This document shows positions 1 to 9,539 of a stretch of 64,000 nucleotides of DNA, one piece after another. Position numbers and translations under genes: made by a program. This DNA comes from Mycoplasma todarodis (lineage in GTDB: Bacteria > Bacillota_I > Bacilli_A > Mycoplasmatales > Metamycoplasmataceae). Under the pieces are notes generated by a model. It made no database searches. It saw only the letters and a program-made list of their open reading frames with translations, and had not been told where the DNA came from. The stretch spans positions 1 through 64,000 of the forward strand of contig NZ_PSZP01000005.1 in NCBI RefSeq assembly GCF_004335995.1. Direction: 5' to 3'. Positions within the stretch are counted from its first letter, which is position 1, and every line of letters starts with the position of its first letter.

Positions 1-64
1 TACCTTCAACACCGATAAATCCAAAACCTTTAGTTTCATTAAAGAATTTTACTTTTCCTGTCAT
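1..64 (-). CDS. cspA: Cold shock protein (partial, runs off left edge)
   Basis: Only the first 21 codons are present. They read MTGKVKFFNETKGFGFIGVEG, the N-terminus of the small OB-fold cold shock proteins, with the start of the RNP1-type motif KGFGFI. These proteins bind single-stranded RNA or DNA and melt mRNA structure. The ATG at 62-64 is preceded by a strong Shine-Dalgarno site (GGAAGGAG), and a TATAAT lies about 55 bases upstream, so unlike many genes here this one has a real 5' leader. The rest of the gene lies outside the window. Confidence 0.93.
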   Translation of the reverse strand, partial: MTGKVKFFNETKGFGFIGVEG

Positions 65-234
65 AATATATATCTCCTTCCATATGCTTACACACTTCTA
101 GGAGCGTATACATAAATATATTATATAGTGTTATTTGATGTTTGTAACCACAATAAAATAAAAAATAGCATTCAAGATGCCCTATTGATCATATATATTC
201 ATACAATGTTACGCATATTAAAAAATTGCAAAGG

Positions 235-454
235 AAAAACCTGCTCGCCAAAGACAGGTTTTTGAAGCACTCAATCAAGCCAATAATTGAATGCATAATA
301 TTTATTCTGAGAGAGAATACACTCTATAATGAAGAAAAACACCTTTATTATTCAAGACCTTTTTCATAACGTGATAATGCATCGCCAAATAAACATTAGC
401 ACCATTACAGAATGTTTTATATTAAATTATTAATACACGTAATTTTTCAATTAC
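235..454 (-). ncRNA. Candidate small structured RNA upstream of cspA
   Basis: A minus-strand TATAAT (461-466) is followed, after six bases, by a hairpin starting at the predicted +1: GTAATT, loop GAAA, AATTAC (439-454). Further pairings include GCATTCAAT with ATTGAGTGC (one G-U pair) and TATTCT with AGAATA. The segment ends in a 9-bp hairpin followed by five T residues (235-263), a good intrinsic terminator. The predicted transcript is about 220 nt. I see no convincing reading frame and do not recognise the family. Existence as a transcript is inferred from promoter, hairpins and terminator only. Confidence 0.45.
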
Positions 455-915
455 ATTATTATTATACACATTTTATTAATCATTTTGAACATAATAAGCA
501 AAAAAATCATTTTTTTGTTGTTTTTTACATTTTAAGGGTCATAAAACACAATTAAATACTCATAATTTCTTGCTATTGCTTACTTTCCTGTATATACAGT
601 TTTCGACAAAGAAAATGAAAATATTTTCAAATTATGTTCTTAAATGGTAATGAACGAGCATAGTTTCAAAGTGAAAACATTATTTTTTTTCAAAATAAAT
701 GGAATATAAATGATTTTATGTTTTTTACATTAATATTAATTGTTAAACCCGCAAAATAAAATACTTAGCAGGAGTGTTCGTTTGTTTTAAACATAATATA
801 TCCGCCTTTGAGTGTCATTGTTCATTTTCAACATTTATATATTTTCTCCCTTCAAATCTAACATTCAAATTAGCTATTTTCTTGCTTTTTTCAAAATTGC
901 AAAGAAAAGATGCCA
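455..915. other. AT-rich intergenic stretch
   Basis: Between clpB and the candidate RNA. Apart from the TATAAT at 461-466 and homopolymer A/T runs I see no gene, tRNA or clear terminator. The phrase aattgcaaag plus an A-run occurs both here (near 893) and near 222, which may be chance in such AT-rich DNA. Confidence 0.4.
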
Positions 916-3051
916 TTATGACATCATTGTTTTCTTATCTTTAATAGTGAAAGTTTTCATAGAATAGTCTATTTCATAGTAATTCTTAGCAATTAATTCT
1001 CCAGAAATGATTGCTTTAGCTAGTATTGACTCTATGTTTCTCTTAATATATCTCTTAATTGGTCTAGCTCCAAATGCAGGATCGTATGAATTATTAGCGA
1101 TAGCATCTATAGCTTTTTGAGAAAATGTCAGTCTAATCTTCTGATCGCCTACTCTTTTTATTAGTTTTTGGAGTTCTAATTCCACGATTTCAGTAATAAC
1201 CTTCTTATTTAATGAGTTGAAAGGAGTAATCTCATCAATTCTGTTGATAAACTCAGGACGAAGATACTTCATTAGTATTTCTTTAGGTTTAATACGTTTT
1301 TTATCGAGCATCTCTTGTGCTCCTAAGTTTGTTGTCATTATTACTATTGTATTTTTGAAGTTAACAAGTTTACCTTTTGAATCTGTAACTTGTCCATCAT
1401 CTAGTATTTGTAAAAGTATATTCAATACATCTGGGTGTGCTTTTTCAATTTCATCAAAAAGGACTATTGAATATGGTTTTCTTCTTACTGCTTCTGTTAA
1501 TTGTCCGCCATCACCATAACCAACATATCCCGGAGGGGAACCGATCAATCTTGCTACGGTGTGTTTTTCCATATATTCTGACATATCTATTCTAATCATT
1601 GCTTTTTCAGTGTCAAATAAGTTTCTAGCAAGTGCTCTCGCTACTTCTGTCTTACCTACACCAGTTGGACCCATAAATATAAATGAACCGATAGGTCTAT
1701 TTGGATCGTTTATATTAGCTTTGGATCTAAGGATTGCATCAGTTACTAACTCAAGAGCTTCATCTTGACCTTTTACTGATTCTCCCAATGATTCTTTTAG
1801 TTTTAATAACTTTTCTTTTTGTGACTCTAGTAAGTTGTTAAGAGGGATACCAGTTCATTTAGACACAATGCCTGCTATCTCTTCTGAATTAACAACTTCT
1901 TTAACTAAGGTATTATTATTTTCTTGTATATTTATTTGTGCTTGTTTTAGTTTATTTTCTATTTCAGGAATTCTTGAATACATTATTTCGGAGGCTTTCT
2001 CGAATTTACCCTCTACTTGGAATCTGTTCAATTCTGCTTTTGCTGTTGCTAAATCTTCCTTTAGCGTTTGTACACTAAGTACAACATCTTTTTCTTGTTT
2101 TCATTTATTAGTTAATTCTTCTTGATTTTCATTAGCTTTATTAAGTTCCACTTCTATTTTTGCTAATCTTTCTTTAACTGAATCGGTATCTTCTTTTGAA
2201 AGAGCTGCCTTTTCCATTTCTAATCTCGCAATTAATTGTTTAACTTTTTCTAATTCTTCTGGCATTGAATTCATCTCAGTTTGAATTGCAGCTGCCGCTT
2301 CATCAATTAAGTCAATTGCTTTATCTGGTAAAAATCTATCAGAAATGTATCTTGAAGATAATTTTACTGCTGCTATTAAGGCATCATCCTTAATAGTTAC
2401 ACCATGGAAAGTTTCTAGTCTTTCTTTTAATCCTCTTAATATTGAAATTGAGTCTTCTACTGTTGGTTCGTTAACAGGTATCTTTTGCATTCTTCTTTCT
2501 AATGCTGGGTCTGATTCGATGTATTTACGGTGTTCATCAAGGGTTGTGGCACCAATTAAATGCATCTCTCCTCTTGCAAGCATAGGTTTAATGATTTGAG
2601 CGGCATCCATACCACCTTCAGCATTTTTACCCATACCTATTAAAGTATGAATTTCATCTATAAAGATAATGATCTTACCATCAGAATCTTTAACCTTTTT
2701 CATCAATGATTTCATTCTTTGTTCGAATTGTCCCTGGTAACTTGCGCCAGCTATCATAGATGGTAAATCTATTTCATACAATTCTTTATCTTTAAGATTT
2801 TCTGGAACTTCTCCATTTGCTATCTTTTGAGCAAGACCCTCTACTATCGCCGTTTTACCAACTCCAGGTTCTCCTACTAGAACTGGGTTGTTTTTTGTCT
2901 TACGTGTGAGGATACGAATAATACGTCTAATCTCTTCATCACGTCCTATAACAGGGTCTAATTTATTTTTTATGGCCTCATCAATTAAGTTCCGCCCAAA
3001 CTCTTTTAATGGGTCTTTCTGTGATTGATCTGGTGTGAAATTAAAGTTCAT
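916..3051 (-). CDS. clpB: ATP-dependent chaperone ClpB
   Basis: This is the hexameric AAA+ disaggregase that, with DnaK, rescues aggregated proteins in the cytoplasm. The 711-residue product has two nucleotide-binding domains. NBD1 has Walker [10 protein letters not shown] (about residue 60) and Walker [13 protein letters not shown]2 has GPTGVGKTE (about 461) and [14 protein letters not shown]. The coiled-coil M domain lies between them. The conserved VSKWTGIP segment uses TGA for Trp. It starts where NBD1 begins, so the N-terminal substrate domain of the ~857-residue E. coli protein is absent, as in other Mollicutes. The start has a strong Shine-Dalgarno (AAGGAGG) and a perfect CIRCE lies upstream, so HrcA heat-shock control is expected. 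Confidence 0.97.
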
Positions 3052-3094
3052 TTTATCCTCCTTGTTTTAGAACATCTTGGAATGTCCTAATCAA

Positions 3095-3100
3095 ATTATA
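3095..3100 (-). promoter_or_regulatory. clpB -10 box
   Basis: TATAAT on the minus strand, about 45 bases before the clpB start and immediately downstream of CIRCE, so bound HrcA would block polymerase. No clear -35 box is visible. Confidence 0.6.
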
Positions 3101-3108
3101 ACACATTA

Positions 3109-3135
3109 TTAGCACTCTACACTTGCGAGTGCTAA
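3109..3135. promoter_or_regulatory. CIRCE operator (HrcA binding site)
   Basis: Perfect inverted repeat TTAGCACTC, nine-base spacer, GAGTGCTAA. This is the consensus CIRCE element bound by the HrcA repressor, here controlling clpB. Seen directly. Confidence 0.97.
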
Positions 3136-3209
3136 TAATATGAAAACCATTAAAATATTGACTAATAGCATAAAAAAATACCATTAAAGGTAATTTTTAT
3201 CATAATATT

Positions 3210-3980
3210 CTATCTTTTTTTAGAGGCTTTATATTGTTTTTTAGCTTCTTTTATTTCAACCTTAGCCGTTTTAATTTGTTCCTTTGAAGTTGGTTCTTTT
3301 GGAGTGTTTGTTTCTGTTGTATCTTGTTTCTCCACTTTTTCTTCTGGAACTTTTGTTTCCGCTGGTTTTTGTGTTTCTGGTTTTGTGTTTACTTCTTCTT
3401 TCTTTTCGATTACCCCAGTTGGTCTTGACTCAGTTTTTAAAATTCTTTTGGCTCTTTCTTTGATGGTTTTATATTCATCTTTTGTTAAGAAGCCATTTTC
3501 ATTTAATGCATCTATTTGTAATATTGATTCTGATTTTGAGATTCTAGTTATAGTAATTGTCTTGAATGCAAGTAATACTAATACAAAGTTAGTTAAACAT
3601 CCAAAGTTAATCAATCATGGTCATATTGATCACACATGAGCAATATCAAGTATTGACATTACAACCATTATTACCGAAACAATCAATGTTGAGATGAATG
3701 ATATCACTACAATTCTTTTGGCTTTCTTATTTAATTTTAATGCGAAGAATGTAATTGAAAGTGCAAGTATAAATACAGAAATTGCAATTAATATCCCTCC
3801 CACAGCTGTCGAACCTTGTTCTCCAACATGGATCAATTGATTGGCTTCATCAACGTTTCCTTTTGTTCCATATCCCTTACCGGCGATAAATACAAATACT
3901 GCTCCAAACAATATAAGTATCATAGCTAAAATTCATAAAATGAAGTTAGTTATTATTAGTAATTTTGTTTTTTTATTCAT
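3210..3980 (-). CDS. Membrane protein with SHOCT-like segment
   Basis: Unrecognised 256-residue protein. The N-terminal half holds about four hydrophobic helices. It is followed by a short SHOCT-like segment (about residues 155-182, IDALNENGFLTKDEYKTI), a motif often found at protein ends and thought to mediate oligomerisation. The tail is a long Lys/Thr/Glu/Pro-rich stretch ending in KQYKASKKR. The gene reads through several TGA (Trp) codons. There is no Shine-Dalgarno; instead a TATAAT lies six bases before the ATG, predicting a leaderless mRNA. It is divergent from cutC with only 37 bases between starts. A second SHOCT membrane protein is at 20756-22075. Function unknown. Confidence 0.75.
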
Positions 3981-3986
3981 GGAGAC

Positions 3987-3992
3987 ATTATA
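3987..3992 (-). promoter_or_regulatory. -10 box of leaderless gene at 3980
   Basis: TATAAT on the minus strand, exactly six bases before the ATG, so transcription should start at or next to the start codon. Confidence 0.7.
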
Positions 3993-4005
3993 ACTTAAAT
4001 GGTCT

Positions 4006-4011
4006 TATAAT
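4006..4011 (+). promoter_or_regulatory. -10 box of leaderless cutC
   Basis: TATAAT exactly six bases before the cutC ATG, back to back with the divergent -10 at 3987-3992. Confidence 0.7.
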
Positions 4012-4017
4012 ATTAAT

Positions 4018-4680
4018 ATGAAAATAACTACACTAGAGGTCATTGCACAAAGTATTGAAGATGTTATAGCAATAAACAAATCAAAGGCACATCGTATTGA
4101 ATTATGTGCGAATTTAGAAGTTGGTGGATACACTCCAAACTTAGAATTAATTAAGGAAGCAACAAGTATTTCTAATATACCAGTTATGGTTATCGTTCGT
4201 AATCATTCCGATACTTTTGAAATCACAAAAGAACAATTAGATTTAATTATCAAACAGGTGAAGGAGATAAATAAAACTAAAGCACACGGAATAGTGTTTG
4301 GGGCAACATTAAATAATGAAGTTAATAGACAAGCATTAGAGTTGATTAAATCAGCATTGAATGATAAAGAAATTACGTTCCACAAAGCCTTTGACGAAAT
4401 AAATAACAAGGAACAGGAATCAAGATATTTAAAAGAACAAGGTGTTTCAAGAATATTAACTTCAGGTAGAGAAGGTAACCCTGAAGAATTCATCGAAGAA
4501 TTACTTCAAACTCAATCTTCAGGAATTGAAGTGTTGATAGGTGGTGGAGTTACTTTAAAAAATAAAGATTTATTAGTTAAAAATGGTTTTACCAACATTC
4601 ATATTGGGCGTGCAGCAAGACAAAATAATTCTTGAGATCATTCAATAGATATTAATAAGATTAATGAATTCCTAAAATAA
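4018..4680 (+). CDS. cutC: CutC family protein
   Basis: A 220-residue TIM-barrel protein. The N-terminal LEVIAQSIEDVIAINKSKAHRIELCANL and VGGYTPNLELIKEA match the CutC family, historically linked to copper homeostasis but of uncertain biochemical role. GGGVTLKN and the final THIGRAAR-like phosphate-site loop are also CutC-like. The C-terminus is reached only by reading one TGA as Trp near 4633. A TATAAT six bases before the ATG and no Shine-Dalgarno site predict a leaderless mRNA. It is transcribed alone, ahead of the nfeD-SPFH pair. Confidence 0.88.
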
Positions 4681-4758
4681 GAACTTTAAAGATACTTACG
4701 TATTTTTTTATTTATTTTTTTATAGAGTTATAATACTTTTATAAAACAAGGAGGTTGT

Positions 4759-5205
4759 ATGACATTTTATATTATCATGTTCGCAGTTTGAGCCATTGTA
4801 GCTATTGTTTCAGTTATCATTGAATTCAACACTGTTCAACAAGTCGGTTTTGCGAGTTGTATTGGTGCCTTAGTCGCCTTAATAGTACACTCAGTAAAAA
4901 GTGATATGTATTGACCAGAGTTTGTAGCTTACGGTGCAACATGAGCAGTTTCATGAGTTGTGTTATTCTTCGTTATGTTAAAGTTCAAACATAAAATCCA
5001 CGATACAGAAGATGGATTCTTAGACTTTATCGGTAAAGAAGTTGTAGCCAACAAAGGAAATGAAGATGAAACTTACGGAGAGATAAGTTTTGGAGATAAG
5101 ATCTTTAGATTTAAATCACATGAAAAAATCAAAAAAGGTGATGTAGTAATTATCGAATCAATAAAGGGTGTTACTATGACCGTAAAGAAAAAAGGAGATA
5201 AGTAA
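4759..5205 (+). CDS. NfeD-like membrane protein
   Basis: A 148-residue protein with three to four hydrophobic segments in the first 80 residues, then a soluble beta-rich domain (about 90-148, FIGKEVVANKG to GVTMTVKKK). This is the layout of short NfeD proteins with a C-terminal OB fold. NfeD proteins are almost always encoded beside SPFH/stomatin proteins and are thought to work with them in membrane microdomains. The next gene is exactly that and overlaps in TAATG. The start has a strong Shine-Dalgarno (AAGGAGGT). Four or more Trp codons are TGA. Confidence 0.85.
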
Positions 5206-6149
5206 TGGGAATAGCTATTGGAATAGTGATTGGTGTATTAGTACTACTTGTACTGATATTCGTAGCAATGGGAGTTAAGATTGTCCCACAAACACATGTT
5301 TATGTTGTTGAAAGATTAGGTTCATTTAAAAGAACACTTAAGAATGGTGTTACATGAGTCTTCCCAATCTTAGATAGAATCGTTTTAAAAGAAACATTAA
5401 AAGAAAGAGTGTTGGATTTCCCAGCGCAAGACGTTATTACAAAGGATAACGTTACAATGAAAATTGATACTGTTGTTTATATGCAAATAACAGATCCAAA
5501 ATTATATGCATATGGTGTTGAAAACCCAGTTGGAGCTGTAGAAAACTTAACAGCAACAACATTACGTAACTTAATTGGTGATCTTGAATTAGACCAAACT
5601 CTAACATCAAGAGATACAATCAATGAAAAACTTAGAGCAATACTAGATGATGCAACAGATTCATGAGGTATTAAAATCCTACGTGTTGAACTTAAAAATA
5701 TTCTTCCACCTGAAGATATTAGACGTGCGATGGAAAAACAAATGCGTGCTGAACGTGGTAAACGTGAAAAAATCTTAGATGCTGAAGGGGTTAAAGAAGC
5801 AGATATCCTTAATGCTGAAGGTAAGAAAAGATCGGCTATTCTTAGAGCTGAAGGGGTTAAAGAAAAAATGATCCTTGAAGCTGAAGGTAGAAAGCGTGCA
5901 ATTGAGTTAATTAATGAATCAAGCCCTACACAAGCCTCATTATTACTTAAATCATATGAAGCATTAGTTGATGCATCAAATTCAGATTCTTCAACAATTA
6001 TTCTTCCATCTGATTTAACAAACGTTGCTTCAATGGCAGCTACATTCAAAGCAACAAATGTTGCTCCAAAAACAACTGCTAAGAAAACTGCAGCAAAGAA
6101 AAAATCAAACGCTAAAATTTCTAAATTATTAGAAGAGCTAGATAAATAA
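5205..6149 (+). CDS. SPFH/stomatin-like (QmcA-type) protein
   Basis: A 314-residue membrane scaffold. One N-terminal transmembrane helix (residues 1-24) is followed by the SPFH band-7 domain (VPQTHVYVVERLGSFKRTL, LRNLIGDLELDQTLTSRD). Next comes a coiled coil with repeated LDAEGVKEA-like units (about 175-235), and the end is an Ala/Lys-rich tail (KTTAKKTAAKKKSNAK). It most resembles QmcA/stomatin proteins, which organise membrane patches and protease complexes. It is translationally coupled to the NfeD-like gene (TAATG), the usual partner. A terminator follows at once. The exact client in this organism is unknown. Confidence 0.9.
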
Positions 6150-6150
6150 A

Positions 6151-6177
6151 AACAGCATCTTATGATGTTGTTTTTTT
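6151..6177 (+). terminator. Terminator after nfeD-SPFH operon
   Basis: AACAGCATC pairs with GATGTTGTT across a four-base loop, followed by a run of T. It sits between the convergent genes ending at 6149 and 6180. Confidence 0.8.
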
Positions 6178-6179
6178 AT

Positions 6180-6482
6180 TTACTTTTGAACCTTTTTAAC
6201 TACTTCAATTCATCCGCCATAACGATCTGTTTGGATTTTCATGTTCCCATAAATATCTCCACCCAACACAAATTGCTTTGTAATTGAATATCTAATTCCA
6301 TTAACTTCACCTTTGGTTTCGTCACCAATTGCTTCAATTGATTTTTTAGAAAGAAGCATTCTATTTTCAGGAATTCTCACTCCACCTTTTGACTTAGGTC
6401 AAATATATGTTCCTGTTGGCTCACCTTCATTACCGAAGCAATCTATGTTTTCAAATCTATCTCAACTTCATGTCTTTTTCAC
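6180..6482 (-). CDS. Degenerate HNH-like small protein
   Basis: A 100-residue protein using a GTG start with a Shine-Dalgarno site (AAAGGAG) formed by the end of the exonuclease gene. It is clearly related to the protein at 29123-29416: both have SWD near the start, DCFGN, PKSKGG, LLSKKS and a matching C-terminal half. In the other copy the PKSKGG motif is preceded by the HNH-type DH pair (VDHIYPKSKGG). Here the same place reads TYIWPKSKGG, so the catalytic His is missing. It is probably a non-nuclease derivative, perhaps a nucleic-acid binder. Position right after an exonuclease gene fits a DNA-related role, but function is unproved. Three or more TGA codons encode Trp. Confidence 0.72.
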
Positions 6483-6484
6483 GA

Positions 6485-7003
6485 TTACTCCTTTGTCATC
6501 TTCATTAATTCTAATGTGTGTTTTGCATCACTTAAACCACGGTGATCTTCTTTAGTTGCTAAATCTAAATCAATTATTAGAGATTCTAATTTATAAGTTT
6601 TTCTATCAGGTCATTTTTGTTTGAATAATTTAATAGTATCGAATCATTCTGTTTCGATGTAATCGATTGAATGTTTCATAAGGTTTGTTCTAATAAACCC
6701 TTTATCAAATGGTGCATAATGCGCATAAACATTTAAATCACCAGCGAACTCTTTCAATAACTTTAATGCCATACTTAGTGGAATTCCACTCTCTTCAAGC
6801 ATTCCTTTTGTTATACCTGTTAACCTAGTTATGAATGGCGGAACATTACGTTCAATGTCGATAAGATATTCGAATGTATCAATCACCTCTAATGTCTTCC
6901 CATCAACCTTGATTGCTGCAATTTCTATAATATCCTCTGTTTTAGGTGATAAACCTGTTGTTTCTATATCTAGAACTAAAAAATCTTTTCCATTATTAAT
7001 CAT
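6485..7003 (-). CDS. DEDD-family 3'-5' exonuclease (DnaQ-like)
   Basis: A 172-residue exonuclease with ExoI LVLDIETTGLSPKTEDIIEIA (DxE), ExoII in VYAHYAPFDKGFIRTNL (A-H..N/F-D pattern) and ExoIII near HRGLSDAKHTLEL (H...D). This is the fold of the DNA polymerase III epsilon subunit and the PolC proofreading domain. As a free-standing enzyme it may proofread, or process RNA or DNA ends. The start has AAAGGGG nine bases upstream. The stop is followed two bases later by the GTG of the HNH-like gene, so the two are co-transcribed. Confidence 0.87.
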
Positions 7004-7063
7004 ATTTGACCCCTTTATTATTTAACCCAATTATAAACAAAAGTATAACTTAACTCACATATA

Positions 7064-7240
7064 ATAAAAAACAGAGCTGAGCCCTGTTTTCTCTATTCTC
7101 TCGAAGTATTTAAAAAGCAATTTTTATAAACTAATAAGGAGTTATCAATTTCTAGATGTGTTTTGAAGGCTTAATTCAAAATTAAAATACTTTTATAAAT
7201 ACGAATTTATCGTGTCAATCATTAATAATATATCGACACA
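7064..7240 (-). ncRNA. Candidate small structured RNA
   Basis: A minus-strand TATAAT (7247-7252) is followed after six bases by GTGTC...GACAC, a hairpin at the predicted 5' end. Next come ATAAAT-TCGT-ATTTAT and TTAATT-TTG-AATTAA hairpins. The segment ends in a strong terminator: AAAACAG, loop, CTGTTTT at 7067-7090 and a T run. The predicted length is about 175 nt. A 19-codon frame starting at 7241 is possible (MCRYIINDWHD...), so a tiny leader peptide cannot be excluded. No known RNA family was recognised. Transcription is inferred, not shown. Confidence 0.45.
7067..7090 (-). terminator. Intrinsic terminator of the 7064-7240 RNA
   Basis: Seven-base stem AAAACAG/CTGTTTT with a nine-base loop, followed on the minus strand by six T. 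It would also stop read-through from 7289-8407 before the exonuclease gene. Confidence 0.75.
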
Positions 7241-7288
7241 TTATTAATTATACACAATTTTGTATATACAAGTATATTAAGTAATAGC

Positions 7289-8407
7289 TTATATATCTCC
7301 TAGTAATTCTTCCATAAATTCTTCATTCAGTTCTTGTGTCACTATTTCCTTTTGCTCGGGAATCTTTGTTTCTATATCATCTTCTCTGATGATTGGATCA
7401 TTGTGCATAACTTCTTCAACTTCAATAATATCTTCAACACTTTGTTGCACAAGAGTGTTTGAATTTAATAATTCATCCATGAATGAATCATCAAGTGATT
7501 GATTATGAAGTTTAACTTCCTTGTTAATCTTCTTCAATTTTTTAGTTGTTGGTTTTTTAGGTTGAACAACAACCGTTTCTTCCAAGCCTACAGAATCCAA
7601 TAATTGTTTAGCATAATTGTCATCATATTTTTGATTATGAAGTTTTGTTGATTTGTTAACAGGTTGCTTTTTAGGTTTATTGTGGTGTTTTTTATTATTT
7701 TTAGCGTTTACAGGTTGCACCATTTCCACTTTTTTAATTTGTACTTTTGGTTCTTCATTAAGACCTATTGCTTTTAATAATTCCTCAGCATATTTTTCAT
7801 CAAGCTTTTGTGAATATATTTCTTTATCAGGTTGCTTGTGACGTTTAATTCTTTTGGGATGCTTAGCTTTTTTATCTTTGGTAGAGTTTGCTTTCTCATG
7901 TTTCCCTAAACCAAATTTAGTTTCAAATTCATTAAAGAATTCTTCAGATGATTTACCACCAAAAAATGAATCTTTAAGTATATCTTCAACTTCGTGAAGT
8001 TTTGATTCTTTAGTATATTCTTTTTTCATAAACTCAACAAATCTACTTGTTGAATTAATGAATGCAGTTATCAATAAATAATTCTTTTCATCACCAGTTC
8101 TAGTAAACGCTAAAGTCATATCCACTTCTCCGAATGGTATGTTAGCAATAAAGATTCTTTCATTCTTATAAGTAACGAAGGTCTTTGTTGTTCCGTAAAT
8201 CATAGACCTTATAAATTGAGAGTACTCAGCTTTCTCTTTATTAAGTTCCAATCTTTCATTTAATCTCATTAACGCATGATCTGTTATGAAAACTGTTCTA
8301 TCTGTAAATAATTCTTTTGATTCTATTCTTAATTGATTTGAAGGTTTGACTTGTTCTGTGAATTTATTGATTATGTGGCTTGTAAGTTTAACTTGATTAA
8401 GTGTCAT
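7289..8407 (-). CDS. Unknown protein with four C-terminal short repeats
   Basis: A 372-residue protein I do not recognise. Residues 1-170 look globular, with a small-domain pattern (RTVFITDHALMRLNERLE). From about 200 onward it is Lys-rich and low complexity, carrying four spaced copies of a short acidic helix motif. They are KLDEKYAEELLKAIGL, KYDDNYAKQLLDSVGL, SLDDSFMDELLNSNTL and, at the very end, ELNEEFMEELLGDI. Two copies are preceded by KLHNQ. Regular short motifs on a disordered tail suggest docking sites for a partner. The mRNA should be leaderless (TATAAT six bases before the ATG). It stands alone between two non-coding regions. Confidence 0.7.
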   Translation of the reverse strand: MTLNQVKLTSHIINKFTEQVKPSNQLRIESKELFTDRTVFITDHALMRLNERLELNKEKAEYSQFIRSMIYGTTKTFVTYKNERIFIANIPFGEVDMTLAFTRTGDEKNYLLITAFINSTSRFVEFMKKEYTKESKLHEVEDILKDSFFGGKSSEEFFNEFETKFGLGKHEKANSTKDKKAKHPKRIKRHKQPDKEIYSQKLDEKYAEELLKAIGLNEEPKVQIKKVEMVQPVNAKNNKKHHNKPKKQPVNKSTKLHNQKYDDNYAKQLLDSVGLEETVVVQPKKPTTKKLKKINKEVKLHNQSLDDSFMDELLNSNTLVQQSVEDIIEVEEVMHNDPIIREDDIETKIPEQKEIVTQELNEEFMEELLGDI

Positions 8408-8413
8408 GGTATT

Positions 8414-8419
8414 ATTATA
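8414..8419 (-). promoter_or_regulatory. -10 box of leaderless gene at 8407
   Basis: TATAAT exactly six bases before the ATG on the minus strand. Confidence 0.7.
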
Positions 8420-8449
8420 ACCTTTAAAATGCCGGCTTATGAAAATGTC

Positions 8450-8804
8450 GAAATAAAAAGCCCCTTTGCCAGAGACTTATAATTAATATTTGTAAGTTTT
8501 TTATCCTCAGAATGCCAACCCCTTGGAAAAAAACTAAATTTGTATACGTTTAAAGAAATGAACGATAATACATTTTCATCTGTACTATCTAATTTTATCT
8601 GTGTGGGACGAGAATACCCACCCTTTACTTTATTCGAGAGAATATATCAAGTAAGGGAGAATAACTTGTTTATTGGAGGATAAGTTATTCTTTGCGATAA
8701 ATAATATCGCTATAGGAAGTGTTGCCAATTATCTAAGAGTGTACTGTTAATTTGCCGAAAATCAGTACATTGTTCCATGCTTCCCTCATGAAACCCTTCC
8801 TCCT
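8450..8804 (-). ncRNA. Candidate large structured RNA or leader with five hairpins
   Basis: A TATAAT at 8811-8816 (minus) predicts a start at 8804 with 5' sequence AGGAGGAAGGG. Five consecutive hairpins follow: TGTACTG/CAGTACA (8740-8769), GCGATA/TATCGC (8694-8710), GAATAACTT/AAGTTATTC (8659-8690), CCCTTACTT/AAGTAAAGGG enclosing TATTC/GAATA (8621-8657), and GTGGG/CCCAC (8603-8621). The third loop carries CCTCC, complementary to the 5' AGGAGG. An 18-codon frame (8733-8789, MREAWNNVLIFGKLTVHS) has a proper Shine-Dalgarno site. I looked for RNase P, tmRNA and SRP RNA signatures and found none. The strand is uncertain: the innermost loop reads GAGA (GNRA) on the plus strand. Confidence 0.5.
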
Positions 8805-8819
8805 AAACCAATTATACAT

Positions 8820-9440
8820 TTAAAATGAGTTATATTTTTGCAACCAAAATGACAAATAACCCATATTTAGTGAATATTGGAGCTTTTACAAAATATAAAG
8901 ACACCACTTTTTTTAAGGCCACCCTTTAAAAATTAAAAAACCGAACGATAAAAAAATAAGAATTAAAAAAATTGTAAAAAATAAAGCAAGAAAAGTATTT
9001 CGAAATCTAAAAATACCCAATATGAAATCACTGTAAAAACTTAAAATTACGAGCAATAGGACAATGAATTAATTTTATTGAAATGTTAAAAATATCTAAG
9101 AAAAAACACTTGTATACTCATGTGTTAGTTTTTTATATCTTTTAAAAAAAGAGTTCAAAAACTCAAATACATACTAAAAAAACACATTTTTTGCCAAAAA
9201 TCGCACTTTTTACAAAATGAGCATTAATTTTGTATTCTTCCAATACTAAAATCCATAATATAATTTACTTGTCCTAATAGATTTAAGGGATATTCGGATA
9301 CAAAAGAAAAACTCACATTTTAAATATCGTCACATTTAACTTTCATAGATTTAATGCAGTTTTTCTCAAATAAATACATCACCCTTTAAGGATGTATTTA
9401 TACTCAAATCTATATATGATTAATTAATGATCATTATAAA
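8820..9440. other. AT-rich non-coding stretch
   Basis: About 620 bases with no reading frame, tRNA or strong hairpin that I can support. Mostly A/T runs. Confidence 0.4.
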
Positions 9441-9539
9441 TTCGAGGCTTCCAATCCGCTCTTCTTTACAAAATGCTGTATTAAAGAGAGTGATCGGGAG
9501 ATATAGGTCAAAAAATTATATTGAACTTATTTAATACAA

